In this document: one piece after another, positions 47,691 through 57,805 of the stretch
Position numbering within the stretch: position 1 is the stretch's first letter
Layout of the letters: every line of letters begins with the position of its first letter
Source of the DNA: Acinetobacter lwoffii
GTDB taxonomy: Bacteria; Pseudomonadota; Gammaproteobacteria; Pseudomonadales; Moraxellaceae
Direction: 5' to 3'
Assembly (NCBI RefSeq): GCF_019048525.1
Contig: NZ_CP077369.1
Location: forward strand, 992,001-1,056,000
DNA: 64,000 nucleotides
Notes under the pieces: generated by a model
Database searches by the model: none
What the model was told of the DNA's origin: nothing
Seen by the model: only the letters and a program-made list of their open reading frames with translations
Program-made: the position numbers and the translations under genes

Positions 47691-48779
47691 ATGTTGAAAC
47701 ATTTTGGTTTCTCGATTGCATTTTCGATCGTGTGTCTTGGTTTGTCTGCGTATTGGGGTTATACCCATGGTCCTGACGCAGGCCTGCAAACCATGCTCAC
47801 AGCGCTGACCATTACCGCTATTCTGGCGATTATGGAAGTGTCGTTGTCCTTTGATAACGCGGTTGTCAATGCCTCAGTCCTACGGGGTTGGGATCATTTC
47901 TGGAAAATGCTGTTCCTGACAGTCGGTATTCTGATTGCAGTTTTCGGGATGCGTTTGATCTTCCCGGTGGTCATTGTTGCAGTGACTGCAGACCTGGGCT
48001 TTATGGAAGTGGTACGTCTGGCCCTGAATGATCCGAAAGAATATTCAGCACGTTTAATGGCACATCATCCTGAGATTGCTGCTTTTGGTGGTGCTTTCCT
48101 GTTGATGGTGTTCCTGAACTTCTTCCTGGATGAAGAAAAAGACACGCACTGGTTCAGACGGGTGGAACGCCGTCTGTCTAATCTGGCCAATGTGCCGGCA
48201 ATGTCGGTGTTTATCGCACTGGTAGCCTTGTTAATCATGGCAGCCAATGTCGATGAAGCTAAGCGTCTGGCAGTGACTATGGCGGGGATCTGGGGCATCG
48301 TGATTTATATCGGGGTGCAGGTCCTGAGCCATATGCTCGGTGGTGAACCGGAAGTCGATGAAGAAGGCAATGCCATTCGTCATGATGAAAATGGCGTACC
48401 GACGGGTGTGGTGAAAGCCGGTATTGGTGGTTTCCTCTATCTAGAAGTCCTGGATGCCTCTTTCAGTTTTGATGGCGTGATCGGTGCCTTTGCGATTACC
48501 TCAGACGTGGTCATCATCATGCTGGGTCTGGCAATTGGTGCGATCTTTGTCCGTTCAATGACGATTTATCTGGTTGAGCAGGGCACATTGGATGCCTATA
48601 TCTATCTGGAACATGGTGCGCATTATGCCATCGGTGCACTGGCTTTCATTATGATTGCCAGCGGAACCGGTCTGCATGTGCCAGAAGTGGTAACCGGTCT
48701 GATCGGTGTAGCCTTTATTGTCTGGGCAGTATTTGCCTCGATTCAATACAAAAAGCGTCAGGCGGCTTTAGACAAATAA
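47691..48779 (+). CDS. DUF475 (TerC-like) integral membrane protein
   Basis: This 362-residue protein has about eight TM helices. TerC-type acidic motifs appear in both halves: EVSLSFDNAVVNASVL (about 46-61) and LEVLDASFSFDGVIGAF (about 250-266). TerC relatives export Mn2+ or support tellurite resistance, but DUF475 itself is uncharacterised. No yybP-ykoY aptamer is present upstream, unlike the exporter at 3730. The start is ATG 47691; a GTG at 47685 is two codons earlier. It has its own terminator. Confidence 0.82.
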   Translation: MLKHFGFSIAFSIVCLGLSAYWGYTHGPDAGLQTMLTALTITAILAIMEVSLSFDNAVVNASVLRGWDHFWKMLFLTVGILIAVFGMRLIFPVVIVAVTADLGFMEVVRLALNDPKEYSARLMAHHPEIAAFGGAFLLMVFLNFFLDEEKDTHWFRRVERRLSNLANVPAMSVFIALVALLIMAANVDEAKRLAVTMAGIWGIVIYIGVQVLSHMLGGEPEVDEEGNAIRHDENGVPTGVVKAGIGGFLYLEVLDASFSFDGVIGAFAITSDVVIIMLGLAIGAIFVRSMTIYLVEQGTLDAYIYLEHGAHYAIGALAFIMIASGTGLHVPEVVTGLIGVAFIVWAVFASIQYKKRQAALDK

Positions 48780-48795
48780 AGCGCTGTTCCTGAAT

Positions 48796-48825
48796 AAAAA
48801 GCGTAGCTCCGGCTGCGCTTTTTTG
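48796..48825 (+). terminator. Terminator of the DUF475 gene
   Basis: AAAAGCGTAGC and GCTGCGCTTTT pair (one G-U) around a TCCG loop. Confidence 0.85.
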
Positions 48826-48932
48826 TTTTTAGATTGGCATCATCTTTATTTCAAATAAAATTCATGTCTTATTAATGAGCTGAATGTCCTATAATCTGGG
48901 CTCCAGATTAATTAACCCAATCGCCATAATTT

Positions 48933-50297
48933 ATGATGAATGCTTTAGAACGTCGTTCAACCTTTGCCCTGAGCAGTATTTTTGCACTGCGCATGCTGGG
49001 GTTGTTTATGATTATCCCGGTGTTTTCTGTGGCAGGGCAGGCATATCAATATGCAACACCTGCACTGATCGGTTTGGCGGTCGGGGTCTATGGTCTGACC
49101 CAGGCTTTATTGCAGATTCCATTCAGCCTGATTGCCGACCGTTACAGCCGTAAGCCACTGGTGGTTTTAGGGCTGCTACTATTTGCGCTGGGCGGTGCAA
49201 TTGCGGCCATGTCGGACACCATTTATGGCGTGATTATCGGCCGAGCGATCGCCGGTGGTGGTGCAGTATCTGCTGTGGTGATGGCGTTGCTGGCAGATGT
49301 CACCCGTGAAGAAAACCGCATGAAAGCCATGGCGATAATGGGCATGAGTATCGGCCTGTCTTTTGTGGTGGCCTTTAGTCTGGGGCCTTGGCTGACGGGT
49401 CTGGTTGGCATCTCGGGATTATTCTGGGTGACTACGGTGATGGGCCTGGCGGCGATTGCCATGCTGTTGATGGTGCCTAAAGTCACGCGGCATCATAAAA
49501 ACTTTCAGCAAGGCTATCTGGCACAGTTGAAACAGGTAATCAAAATCGGAGATCTGAATCGTCTGCATGTGTCGGTTTTTACCCTGCATTTATTGCTCAC
49601 CGCGATGTTTATCTATGTACCTTCGCAGCTGATCGAATTTGCTGATCTGCCACTGTCCAGTCATGGCTGGGTATATTTGCCGCTGTTGGTGCTGAGCCTG
49701 TTTTTTGCTTTTCCAAGTATTATCCTGGCAGAAAAATACCACAAAATGCGCGCGATTTTTCTGGTGGCCATTACTGGCATTATTCTGGGTTTGATAGTGA
49801 TGGCATTTGGTTTTGAATCAAAATATGTCTTGCTGATTGGCCTAGGGCTGTTCTTCATTGCCTTTAATGTCATGGAGGCTCTGTTGCCGTCTTGGTTGTC
49901 GAAAGCGGCACCGATCCAGTCCAAAGCCACCGCGATGGGCGTAAATGCCAGCAGCCAGTTTTTAGGTGCTTTCTTTGGCGGTATGATTGGCGGACAATTA
50001 TTACTGCTGAACAATACCTCGATGGGCTGGAGTATCCTGACAGGGATCGCGATAATCTGGCTGCTGATGAGTTTTGGCCTGGCTCAGCCACGCTATCTGT
50101 CATCACTGGTGTTGCGTTTGCCGGAAAGCAGACAAACTGACGAATGGACTTCTCAGCTTTTGGCGATTCGTGGTATTGAAGAGGTCGTGGTGATGTCTGA
50201 ACAGCAAGTTGCCTATGTAAAAGTCGATAAAAAGCAGATTGATGATGCTTCGCGACAACAATTAACGCACTTGTTGGGTAAAGAGGTAGCCATTTAA
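48933..50297 (+). CDS. Major facilitator superfamily transporter, YajR-like
   Basis: This 454-residue protein has 12 TM helices with MFS motif A DRYSRKPLV (about residue 69). The extra C-terminal cytoplasmic domain of about 65 residues (IRGIEEVVVMSEQQVAYVKV ... LLGKEVAI) matches the YAM domain that defines YajR, a proton-driven putative drug exporter of unknown substrate. The start could be ATG 48933 or 48936. ssb follows 51 bases later and may be co-transcribed. Confidence 0.85.
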   Translation: MMNALERRSTFALSSIFALRMLGLFMIIPVFSVAGQAYQYATPALIGLAVGVYGLTQALLQIPFSLIADRYSRKPLVVLGLLLFALGGAIAAMSDTIYGVIIGRAIAGGGAVSAVVMALLADVTREENRMKAMAIMGMSIGLSFVVAFSLGPWLTGLVGISGLFWVTTVMGLAAIAMLLMVPKVTRHHKNFQQGYLAQLKQVIKIGDLNRLHVSVFTLHLLLTAMFIYVPSQLIEFADLPLSSHGWVYLPLLVLSLFFAFPSIILAEKYHKMRAIFLVAITGIILGLIVMAFGFESKYVLLIGLGLFFIAFNVMEALLPSWLSKAAPIQSKATAMGVNASSQFLGAFFGGMIGGQLLLLNNTSMGWSILTGIAIIWLLMSFGLAQPRYLSSLVLRLPESRQTDEWTSQLLAIRGIEEVVVMSEQQVAYVKVDKKQIDDASRQQLTHLLGKEVAI

Positions 50298-50348
50298 GCA
50301 TAACTCTTATAAAGTAAAATACAGAAATATATAGGAAGTAAACGGCAA

Positions 50349-50936
50349 ATGCGTGGTGTAAATAAAGTTATTTTAGTGGGTACTTTGGGTAAAGATCCGG
50401 AAACCAAAACTTTTGCAAATGGTGGCTCTCTCACTCAATTCTCGATCGCAACCAGCGATTCGTGGACAGATAAAAGTACCGGTGAACGTAAAGAACAAAC
50501 GGAATGGCACCGTATCGTGTTGCATAACCGTTTAGGTGAAATTGCGCAGCAATATCTTCGTAAAGGTTCAAAAGTATATATTGAAGGTTCATTACGTACC
50601 CGTCAGTGGACTGACCAGAATGGTCAGGAACGCTATACGACGGAAATTCGTGGTGAACAAATGCAGATGCTAGACTCTAGCCGTCCTCAAAATGATCAGG
50701 GCGAGAGCAGCTTTAACCAGCCACGCTTTAATAACAATAATCAGGCGAACAACAACCAGGGCGGTTATGGCAATAACCCGCAATCAGGTTATGGTTCAGC
50801 ACCACAGCAAGGCGGTTTTAACAACAACCAGGGCGGCGGTTATGGCAACAATAACCCGAGTGGTTTTGCGCCAAAATCTGCACCTGCTCCAACAGCAGCA
50901 CCTGCAGCAGATCTAGATGATGACCTTCCATTTTGA
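50349..50936 (+). CDS. ssb: Single-stranded DNA-binding protein
   Basis: SSB coats single-stranded DNA in replication and repair and recruits partners through its tail. The 195-residue protein has the N-terminal OB fold ([50 protein letters not shown]; about 1-110). A Gln/Asn/Gly-rich linker with NNNQ and GGYG repeats (about 115-170) follows, then the conserved acidic tip DLDDDLPF. It ends in a strong terminator. Confidence 0.96.
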   Translation: MRGVNKVILVGTLGKDPETKTFANGGSLTQFSIATSDSWTDKSTGERKEQTEWHRIVLHNRLGEIAQQYLRKGSKVYIEGSLRTRQWTDQNGQERYTTEIRGEQMQMLDSSRPQNDQGESSFNQPRFNNNNQANNNQGGYGNNPQSGYGSAPQQGGFNNNQGGGYGNNNPSGFAPKSAPAPTAAPAADLDDDLPF

Positions 50937-51244
50937 TCTAGAACGGTAAATCATCATTAAAACCCACCTGAATGCGGTGGGTTTTTTATGTCTTGAAGAT
51001 TGGTATTGAGTTTGCATAAAGCCCGACTTATTAGAAGAATCATAAGTGTTAAAGCATTATCTTGCTTTTGATCAGCACAACTCTGCATCGAGAAAATAAA
51101 TGAGATTAACAATACTAATAGAAATTAATGATCTAAAAAAGCGATCATTTTTATAAAAACTTGCGGTTTTACCTATTTTGAAATTTTTCGTATTCTAGCT
51201 TCACAAGATAAGCAATCCCAGAAATAAGCCAGAGGAAATATCTC
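50937..51244. other. 308-bp region between ssb and ahpC
   Basis: Holds the ssb terminator and the AT-rich ahpC promoter region. I see no ORF and could not identify a confident OxyR site. Confidence 0.5.
50959..50987 (+). terminator. Terminator of ssb
   Basis: AACCCACC and GGTGGGTT pair around a 7-base loop with a T-run. Confidence 0.92.
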
Positions 51245-51808
51245 ATGAGTTTAATCAATACTGAAATCAAATCATTCAATGCAACTGCTTACCACAATGG
51301 TCAGTTCATCGAAGTTTCTGAGCAAGACCTGAAAGGAAAATGGTCAGTGGTGTTTTTCTATCCTGCAGATTTCACCTTTGTTTGTCCAACTGAATTAGGC
51401 GATCTTGCTGATCAGTATGCTGAATTCCAGAAAATGGGTGTAGAAATCTATGGCGTGTCTACCGATACTCATTTCACCCATAAAGCTTGGCATGATACCT
51501 CTGACGTGATTGGTAAAATCCAGTATCCATTGATTGGTGATCCAACCTGGACTTTGTCTAAAAACTTCGAAGTATTGATTGAAGCTGAAGGTCTGGCAGA
51601 TCGTGGTACTTTCGTGATTGATCCAGAAGGTAAAATCCAGATCATTGAAATCAACGCGGGTGGTATTGGCCGTGATGCACAAGAGCTTCTTCGTAAAGTG
51701 AAAGCTGCACAATATGTACATGCGCACCCAGGTGAAGTTTGTCCGGCAAAATGGAAAGAAGGTGAAGCAACACTAGCGCCGTCAATCGACCTGGTGGGTA
51801 AAATCTAA
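51245..51808 (+). CDS. ahpC: Alkyl hydroperoxide reductase peroxiredoxin subunit
   Basis: AhpC is a typical 2-Cys peroxiredoxin reducing H2O2 and organic peroxides. The 187-residue protein is full length. The peroxidatic cysteine is Cys47 in [12 protein letters not shown], and the resolving cysteine is Cys166 in [12 protein letters not shown]. The C-terminal YF-type sensitivity region is in its usual place. ahpF is not adjacent, so reduction may use a distant AhpF or thioredoxin system. Confidence 0.96.
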   Translation: MSLINTEIKSFNATAYHNGQFIEVSEQDLKGKWSVVFFYPADFTFVCPTELGDLADQYAEFQKMGVEIYGVSTDTHFTHKAWHDTSDVIGKIQYPLIGDPTWTLSKNFEVLIEAEGLADRGTFVIDPEGKIQIIEINAGGIGRDAQELLRKVKAAQYVHAHPGEVCPAKWKEGEATLAPSIDLVGKI

Positions 51809-51830
51809 TTCAAACCTAGTTCTTTGAAGC

Positions 51831-51861
51831 AAAAAATCCAGCACAAGTTGCTGGATTTTTT
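51831..51861 (+). terminator. Terminator of ahpC
   Basis: AATCCAGCA and TGCTGGATT pair around a short loop, flanked by A and T runs. Confidence 0.92.
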
Positions 51862-52036
51862 ATTTTTTTAGTTTAGAGATTTATGAATTCTAGACAAAAA
51901 CATCATGCCATTTGATTTCTATTTGAGAACAAAATGAGAATTGAGGAATTGCACTCTATGCTTTTTAAGCGGCTTATGCGAGGCAATCAAGTAAGCGCAA
52001 TACCATGCTGAATGATTGACTAGGCCTGAAAACAAA

Positions 52037-52066
52037 GAAGCCTCTGCTTTCGCAGAGGCTTTTATT
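52037..52066 (+). terminator. Orphan terminator
   Basis: AAGCCTCTGC and GCAGAGGCTT pair around TTTC, followed by TTATTTTAT. There is no gene between it and the ahpC terminator. Confidence 0.75.
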
Positions 52067-52429
52067 TTATAAGGCGCTGTAGTTTCTTGTCGTTTTAAAC
52101 AATTTTCGCATAAACGCATCTGAATGGAACCGGATGAATTTATGGTTTTCTTATGCTGCGAATCATAGGTATTTAAAAAGTATTTGTCAACCAAGGATTA
52201 TAAAAATGGTTAATTAAATTATTTGTTTTTAAAGCGAATTTTCAAGTTTTTAGATAAAAATATGAATAAAATCTTAGATTTGATGGAATTTTAACTAAGT
52301 CAGAAAAATGAATAAAAAGCAGGTGAAATTGAACAAAAAGGCCTTTACGAAAAACATATATTCTGGAAGATTTTAATAACCTGTTTGATTGGCGCATGGT
52401 ACATAATTTCTGTAGTTTTTCAATGACGG

Positions 52430-53737
52430 ATGATCAGTTTGGATATCGCAGTAATTGGTAGTGGCATGGCCGGACTGGCTACAGCCAGAATTCTCCAGGA
52501 CGCAGGGCATCACATCACGATTTTTGAAGCACTTCCAGGTCGCGGCATGGACAGTCATAGCCTTGAATTTGAAGGGGGCCTGATTGACGCACCTTTACGT
52601 GTGATGAACCCCTATCTGTGGAAAAACACCCTGAGTCTAGCCACACATCTGGGCATTAAAACTTATCCGGTGCGGACCTATATGGCCTGCAGCTGGTTAT
52701 TTGAAGATAAAACTGAAACCTGGCTGACCACATCGCGCAGCCGAATTGGCAATATCCCGATCATCAATAACCGGAAAGGCCTGCAACAATATGGCTGGCG
52801 TCTGGTCAAAGGCCTGTTGCAGTTAAAAGTTGCATTGACCAAATTCTTTAAATCGAAAAATCAGGACATCAGCCTGGCAGAATTTATCAATCGTAACGAG
52901 ATTGAAGAAGTGTTCTGGCACGGTGCGGTGATGCCGGTGCTATATACCATCTGTACCTGCAATCCGAAAACCATTGGTGAATGGCCAGCTAAACCGTTGT
53001 TAATTTTTCTGCGTCAATTAACCGATGGCGATGCGTTACTGCGTCTGCAAGGCGGTACACCAGCGTTGGTCGATAAGCTGATTGAAGGCATTCAAATTGA
53101 AGACGGTTCAGCAATTACACTGGTACAAGAGCAGGGCGATCAGGTCAAAGTTGAAAATGCGGCCGGTTATTCAAAACTGTTTGACCGGGTGATTGTCGCG
53201 ACACCGACCACCAAAATTGAGGAGTTCCTGGATCCGGTACAATTCGCCAGTGAAATTGAATTATTGAAGAAATTCAAATTCGAACAAGGCGAACTGGTGA
53301 TTCATACCGATGCCAGCGTAATGCCGCCAAAACGTAAAGACTGGGCCGTACTCAGCTATATGATGGACCGTAAATTTACTCGTCAGCAATTTACCGTGTG
53401 GCTTAACTCGATTGAACCTTCTCTGGTCGGCAAGTCGGCCGTATTTCAGACCTGGCGTCCGGTAACCGAGATTGATCCGAAAAAAGTGATCAAATCGGTG
53501 ATGCTAACGCGTGCAGTGGTCGATGCCAATACCGTAGCACTGAATAAGGAATTGCAGCAACGTCATCTGGATGCCAATCGTAAAGTCTTCTTCTGCGGTT
53601 CATGGTCATGTGACGGTTTGCCAATTCTGGAATCGGCAGTGACCTCAGCGATGAAAATTGCGGAAATTTTTGGTGCACCTTTACCATTTGAGGGTTTAAA
53701 ACCTGTGGTCGAGGTTGCACCGCAACTGGGTTATTAA
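52430..53737 (+). CDS. FAD-dependent oxidoreductase of the amine-oxidase type
   Basis: This 435-residue protein has an N-terminal Rossmann FAD site (LDIAVIGSGMAGLATARIL, about 4-22, then Glu of IFEALPG). A C-terminal FAD-closing segment VFFCGSWSCDGLPILESAVTSA is at about 382-403. The family includes amine oxidases, desaturases and dehydrosqualene-type enzymes. The substrate is unknown. It is 3 bases from a SAM methyltransferase gene, so the two are translationally linked and probably act in one pathway, possibly lipid modification by analogy with FAD-protein/cyclopropane-synthase-like clusters. Confidence 0.82.
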   Translation: MISLDIAVIGSGMAGLATARILQDAGHHITIFEALPGRGMDSHSLEFEGGLIDAPLRVMNPYLWKNTLSLATHLGIKTYPVRTYMACSWLFEDKTETWLTTSRSRIGNIPIINNRKGLQQYGWRLVKGLLQLKVALTKFFKSKNQDISLAEFINRNEIEEVFWHGAVMPVLYTICTCNPKTIGEWPAKPLLIFLRQLTDGDALLRLQGGTPALVDKLIEGIQIEDGSAITLVQEQGDQVKVENAAGYSKLFDRVIVATPTTKIEEFLDPVQFASEIELLKKFKFEQGELVIHTDASVMPPKRKDWAVLSYMMDRKFTRQQFTVWLNSIEPSLVGKSAVFQTWRPVTEIDPKKVIKSVMLTRAVVDANTVALNKELQQRHLDANRKVFFCGSWSCDGLPILESAVTSAMKIAEIFGAPLPFEGLKPVVEVAPQLGY

Positions 53738-53740
53738 TCC

Positions 53741-54589
53741 ATGCAATGGCTTCAGGCACTGCGTCAGCGTCTTCCCCAGCACAAGTATGCAATTGATGCC
53801 GCTGTGTTGGGCGATCATGCGCAATTTCCCTGGAGCAATTTAGGGTATTGGCAAGCAGGTCAGCAGGATTATACGGCTGCCTGTCGTATGCTCACCGATC
53901 ACCTTGCACAAACTGTAAATTTAAATTCAAAAGATAAACTGCTGGATTTAGGCTGCGGTCAGGGTGCAAGTTTGCTGTACTGGCAACAACACTATCAGGT
54001 GCAATATCTGGCGGGGGTTGAGCTGCAGGCTGCCTGTGTGGCTAATATTCAGCAACATTTGCCAGAACTGAATGCCATTTATCAGGCGTCATTTTTGCGT
54101 TTAAAAGAATTGCCATTTTCCCAGCGTTTTGATGTGGTGCTGTGTCTGGATGCGGCTTATCACAGTCCTGTGCCTTTATTCTTGGAGCAGATCCGTAGTG
54201 TTTTAAATTCAAATGCGCGGATTGGTTTTCATCATCTGGTTTTGTCCGAGCGCTGGGAAAATTTAAATGCCTTACAACGGCGTAAATATCAGTTTTTATT
54301 GAAATCTGCTGATGTGAATTTAAAAGATTTAATGACAGTGGGGGCACTGTTTGCCTGTCTGGATCGTTTTGAATTTAAAAATATCCAGATTCAGGATCTG
54401 TCCGAGCCGGTATTTTCCGGCTTCGCTGATTACGTGCAAAAAACTTTGAATTCAAAAGCATCAAATGATCAGGTTCAAGGCTCAAAACTGGATCATTTTA
54501 AAATTCAGATGACAGCGAAACTATGCCGAAAATTATATCAGGAAGGGATCATGAGATATGTGCAAGTGACGGCACAATCGAAGCACTAG
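53741..54589 (+). CDS. Class I SAM-dependent methyltransferase
   Basis: This 282-residue protein has SAM motif I LLDLGCGQGASLLYW (about 67-81), the acidic ribose-binding VEL (about 93), and motif IV-like RFDVVLCLDAAYHSP (about 129). The layout resembles cyclopropane-synthase or small-molecule methyltransferases rather than DNA or rRNA enzymes. It directly follows the FAD oxidoreductase gene, and the start ATG overlaps no stop. No terminator is obvious before tRNA-Thr, which is on the other strand. Confidence 0.82.
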   Translation: MQWLQALRQRLPQHKYAIDAAVLGDHAQFPWSNLGYWQAGQQDYTAACRMLTDHLAQTVNLNSKDKLLDLGCGQGASLLYWQQHYQVQYLAGVELQAACVANIQQHLPELNAIYQASFLRLKELPFSQRFDVVLCLDAAYHSPVPLFLEQIRSVLNSNARIGFHHLVLSERWENLNALQRRKYQFLLKSADVNLKDLMTVGALFACLDRFEFKNIQIQDLSEPVFSGFADYVQKTLNSKASNDQVQGSKLDHFKIQMTAKLCRKLYQEGIMRYVQVTAQSKH

Positions 54590-54665
54590 AAAGTGTAAGA
54601 AGACTCAGCTGAAAATACCAAAACCCAGAAACATCAAAGCCTCACTAAAAAGCGAGGCTAAGATA

Positions 54666-54741
<76 letters not shown>

Positions 54742-54945
54742 ATGGTGGAGTGCATTTTACAGATTTTTTTTGGCCACGCAAGCCAAAAAATAACCGTTCA
54801 ATCAGTTTCGGCAGGATTTGTTTATTTTGACCAGATGGATGAAAAGTTCTGTTTTTGACTATGTGCAAAGAAATGGCCCATATGTGAAGATATGGGCGAG
54901 GGTGAAAGCACAGGAATGGTTATGGATATGAGTCGGTTATACGGT

Positions 54946-55173
54946 TTATCTGTTTTTCAGGATGCGATCTAATTCTTGTGCACATTCCTCTAAAGTAAAG
55001 GCCATATCAAACTGCATTTGAGGTTTGAGTTCTTGAGCGAGGCTTCTCCACTGTTCGATGAGTCTCAAGGCTTTTTGAATTTTATGTTTATTGATGTCCT
55101 TGGCAATGGTTGGGGTATAACCGCCACGTTTTGCATTTTTAATCTGTTTGGCATAGTTTGCGCTGTTATTCAT
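54946..55173 (-). CDS. Small hypothetical protein, 75 residues
   Basis: This small basic helical protein (MNNSANYAKQIKNAKRGG at the start, then KALRLIEQWRSLAQELKPQMQ and LEECAQELDRILKNR) has no recognised domain. The start at 55173 has a good ribosome-binding site (GGAGAG, 6 bases upstream), which argues that it is real. Periodic hydrophobics suggest a two-helix hairpin. It lies alone between two tRNA genes. Confidence 0.6.
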   Translation of the reverse strand: MNNSANYAKQIKNAKRGGYTPTIAKDINKHKIQKALRLIEQWRSLAQELKPQMQFDMAFTLEECAQELDRILKNR

Positions 55174-55632
55174 GTTCACTCTCCGAATAGCAGTGTATCT
55201 ATTTTTAACTTCAAATTTGAATGGCTCGGTTTACTTGGTTATTTCTTTCTATCCTGTGGTTTTTATTCTCCTTTTAGTTAATTTATAAGCAACATAACAT
55301 AGCTTTGATGACAATAAAATTAAGCTATTTCTGTGCCAGTTTTTTGTTTGAACACATAAATAAAAACCTGAAATGAATGGCGTACAGAAACTACACAATT
55401 CATCAGTTTTTTGGTTGATGAAAAATGAAGATTTTTAAAAATAGAATTGAGCGTAAGTGTTGTGTTGCAAAAGATTTTTATGAACGAGGACTGGTATTAA
55501 TTCAATGCCTTTGCCTAAGGCGATAGATAATAATATTTTAAGATCTAAGCAGATAATTTTTTTTACTGATGGGATGATGGATAAAATTAAATATAAAAAA
55601 ACCCGAATCATGTGATTCGGGTTTTTAAATTC
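55174..55632. other. 459-bp AT-rich region between a small ORF and tRNA-Ser
   Basis: Apart from the tRNA-Ser terminator at its right end I see no ORF, RNA gene or strong hairpin. It is very AT-rich. Confidence 0.5.
55595..55626 (-). terminator. Terminator of tRNA-Ser
   Basis: AAAAACCCGAATCA and TGATTCGGGTTTTT pair around TG. It lies 6 bases past the tRNA-Ser 3' end on the minus strand. Confidence 0.9.
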
Positions 55633-55723
55633 TGGCGGTGAGAGAGGGATTCGAACCCTCGAAACGCTATAAACGTTTACACACTTTCCAGGCGTGCTCC
55701 TTCAGCCACTCGGACACCTCACC
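55633..55723 (-). tRNA. tRNA-Ser (anticodon GGA)
   Basis: A 91-base class II tRNA with encoded CCA: 5' GGTGAGGTGTCCGAGTGG, anticodon loop CTGGAAA (GGA), a long variable arm (ACGTTTATAGCGT region) and T-arm GGGTTCGAATCCC. It reads serine UCC and UCU codons. Confidence 0.96.
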
Positions 55724-55844
55724 ATAGGCCGAGGATAATAGCGAAAAAAACCAGCTGTGCCAAGCTGAAACAATTGATTTGCGGAAAAACTTTTAATGCG
55801 GTGCTATGATTCGCAAAAATGCTTGTTAAAAACGAAGACAATAT

Positions 55845-57725
55845 ATGCAAAGCACTGCACAAAAGGCGGCTCTCCCGGTGATTACACTGGCTGCGCTTGG
55901 GGTCGTTTTCGGAGATATTGGTACCAGTCCGCTCTATGCACTGCGCCAATGCTTCCTCACCGCACATCTCGCCATTAGCGAAGCTTCTGTACTCGGTATC
56001 CTGTCCCTGATTTTCTGGTGCATGATGCTTACCATCAGCTTTAAATATGTCATGGTAATCATGCGTGCTGATAACAACGGCGAAGGCGGGATCATGTCAC
56101 TGTTGGCATTAAACCTGCGTACCACACGAATCTCTGATCAAAAGAAAATATTCCTGATTGCTTTGGGCTTTGTCGGCGCATCGTTATTTTTCGGTGACGG
56201 GATTATTACCCCGGCAATCTCCGTGCTCTCAGCCATTGAAGGCCTGAGTATTGCCACACCCATTTTCAATCAGTGGCTGGTGCCTTTATCCATCGGGATT
56301 TTGGCCGGGCTGTTTATGGTTCAGCGACACGGCACAGCCACGATGGGCAAGTTTTTTGGACCTTTAACCATGCTCTGGTTTTTGTCGATTGGCGGTTTTG
56401 GTTTGTGGAGCATCATCCAGACCCCGTTTGTACTCTGGATGGTGAATCCCTACTGGGCCTATCATTTTGTGGTCGATCAGCCCTATGTGGCTTTTCTGAC
56501 CATGGGGGCGGTGATTCTGACCATGACTGGGGGTGAAGCGATTTATGCCGATATGGGGCATTTTGGCCGTCTGCCGATTCGTCTGGCCTGGTTCATTATC
56601 GTCTTGCCATGTTTATTACTGAATTATGCCGGGCAAGGCGCCTTGTTACTGCGTAGTCCTGAAGCACTGGCGAATCCTTTCTATATGCTGCTGCCAGACT
56701 GGGCCTTGTTCCCGATGATTGGACTGGCGACTGCAGCGGCGGTGATTGCCTCACAGGCGGTCATTACTGGGGTATTTTCTATGGTCAATCAGGCCATTCA
56801 ATTGCGTTATTTGCCGCGCCTGTCAGTCAAGCATACCTCTGCATTGGAGCGCGGCCAGATTTATCTGCCTTTTATTAACTGGATGCTGTTTATCTCGGTG
56901 CTGATCCTGATTTTACTGTTTGAAAATAGTGCCAATCTGGCCAGTGCTTATGGCGTTGCGGTGACCATGACTATGCTCTGCGGCACCATTTTGATTTCGA
57001 TTCTAGCCTATGGTTTCTGGCGTTGGCCGGTCTGGAAAGTAGCTTTATTTGCTGTACCATTCCTGGCACTGGATTTGGTTTTTGTGGCCTCAACGTCCTT
57101 GAAAATCGCTTCGGGTGGCTGGGTGCCGATTCTGATTGGCGCGGTACTGTTTATGATTCTCATGACTTGGAAAGATGGGCGTGCGTTGGTACTGAACCGT
57201 TTGGAACAGGATGCCTTGCCGATTGATCTGTTTATTAAAAGTATTTCGATGGGGGAAGGCACCAAATTTGTGCCAGGCGATGCCATTTTCCTGACCGGCA
57301 CACCAAATATTGTTCCGCATGCCATGTTGCATAATATTAAGCACAATAAGGTCTTGCATGAACGCAATATCATGTTGACGGTGATTACCCGGGATATTCC
57401 TTTTGTCGACAGACAGGACCGAATTGAACTGGAAAAACTGAGTGAGCATTTTTACCGGGTGTTTATCTATTATGGTTTTAAGGATCAGCCGAATATTCCG
57501 GAAGCTTTACAACAGGCCTATGAGCAATGGGATTTTGAATATGACCTGATGCAGATCAGTTTCTTTATTTCACGTGAACGGATTATGCATACTGTGGGTG
57601 AGGGCATGGCACCGTGGCGGGAAAAGCTGTTTATTTCTATGCAGCGCAATACCAGTCCGGTCAGTGATTTCTATCAGATTCCACCCAACCGTGTGGTCGA
57701 GCTGGGCACCCAGATTCAGATGTAA
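55845..57725 (+). CDS. kup: Low-affinity potassium transporter Kup
   Basis: Kup imports K+ with H+. The 626-residue protein has 12 TM helices. The N-terminal signature is [21 protein letters not shown] (split here at about 18-37), with [14 protein letters not shown] (about 76) and [20 protein letters not shown] (about 115-134). A C-terminal cytoplasmic domain of about 180 residues follows ([32 protein letters not shown]). Length and motifs are standard. Monocistronic with its own terminator. Confidence 0.95.
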   Translation: MQSTAQKAALPVITLAALGVVFGDIGTSPLYALRQCFLTAHLAISEASVLGILSLIFWCMMLTISFKYVMVIMRADNNGEGGIMSLLALNLRTTRISDQKKIFLIALGFVGASLFFGDGIITPAISVLSAIEGLSIATPIFNQWLVPLSIGILAGLFMVQRHGTATMGKFFGPLTMLWFLSIGGFGLWSIIQTPFVLWMVNPYWAYHFVVDQPYVAFLTMGAVILTMTGGEAIYADMGHFGRLPIRLAWFIIVLPCLLLNYAGQGALLLRSPEALANPFYMLLPDWALFPMIGLATAAAVIASQAVITGVFSMVNQAIQLRYLPRLSVKHTSALERGQIYLPFINWMLFISVLILILLFENSANLASAYGVAVTMTMLCGTILISILAYGFWRWPVWKVALFAVPFLALDLVFVASTSLKIASGGWVPILIGAVLFMILMTWKDGRALVLNRLEQDALPIDLFIKSISMGEGTKFVPGDAIFLTGTPNIVPHAMLHNIKHNKVLHERNIMLTVITRDIPFVDRQDRIELEKLSEHFYRVFIYYGFKDQPNIPEALQQAYEQWDFEYDLMQISFFISRERIMHTVGEGMAPWREKLFISMQRNTSPVSDFYQIPPNRVVELGTQIQM

Positions 57726-57743
57726 ATAAAATAAAAAAGCATA

Positions 57744-57773
57744 AAAAAACCAGAGGCATACTCTGGTTTTTTT
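57744..57773 (+). terminator. Terminator of kup
   Basis: AACCAGAG and CTCTGGTT pair around GCATA with A and T runs on either side. Confidence 0.9.
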
Positions 57774-57805
57774 ATGGGAGAAACAATAAATAAATGAGCT
57801 TCAGA

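Larger units (their letters stand above)
51809..52429. other. 621-bp region between ahpC and the FAD oxidoreductase
   Basis: Contains the ahpC terminator and a second, orphan terminator at 52037-52066. A 25-codon ORF (51934-52011, starting MRIEELHSMLFKR) lies just before the orphan terminator. It has no convincing ribosome-binding site and I do not call it. The remainder is AT-rich. The orphan terminator may end a short RNA. Confidence 0.5.

Noticed and set aside
51919..52194. 91-codon minus-strand ORF downstream of ahpC
   Set aside because: It reads straight through the strong terminator hairpin at 52037-52066 and lacks a ribosome-binding site.
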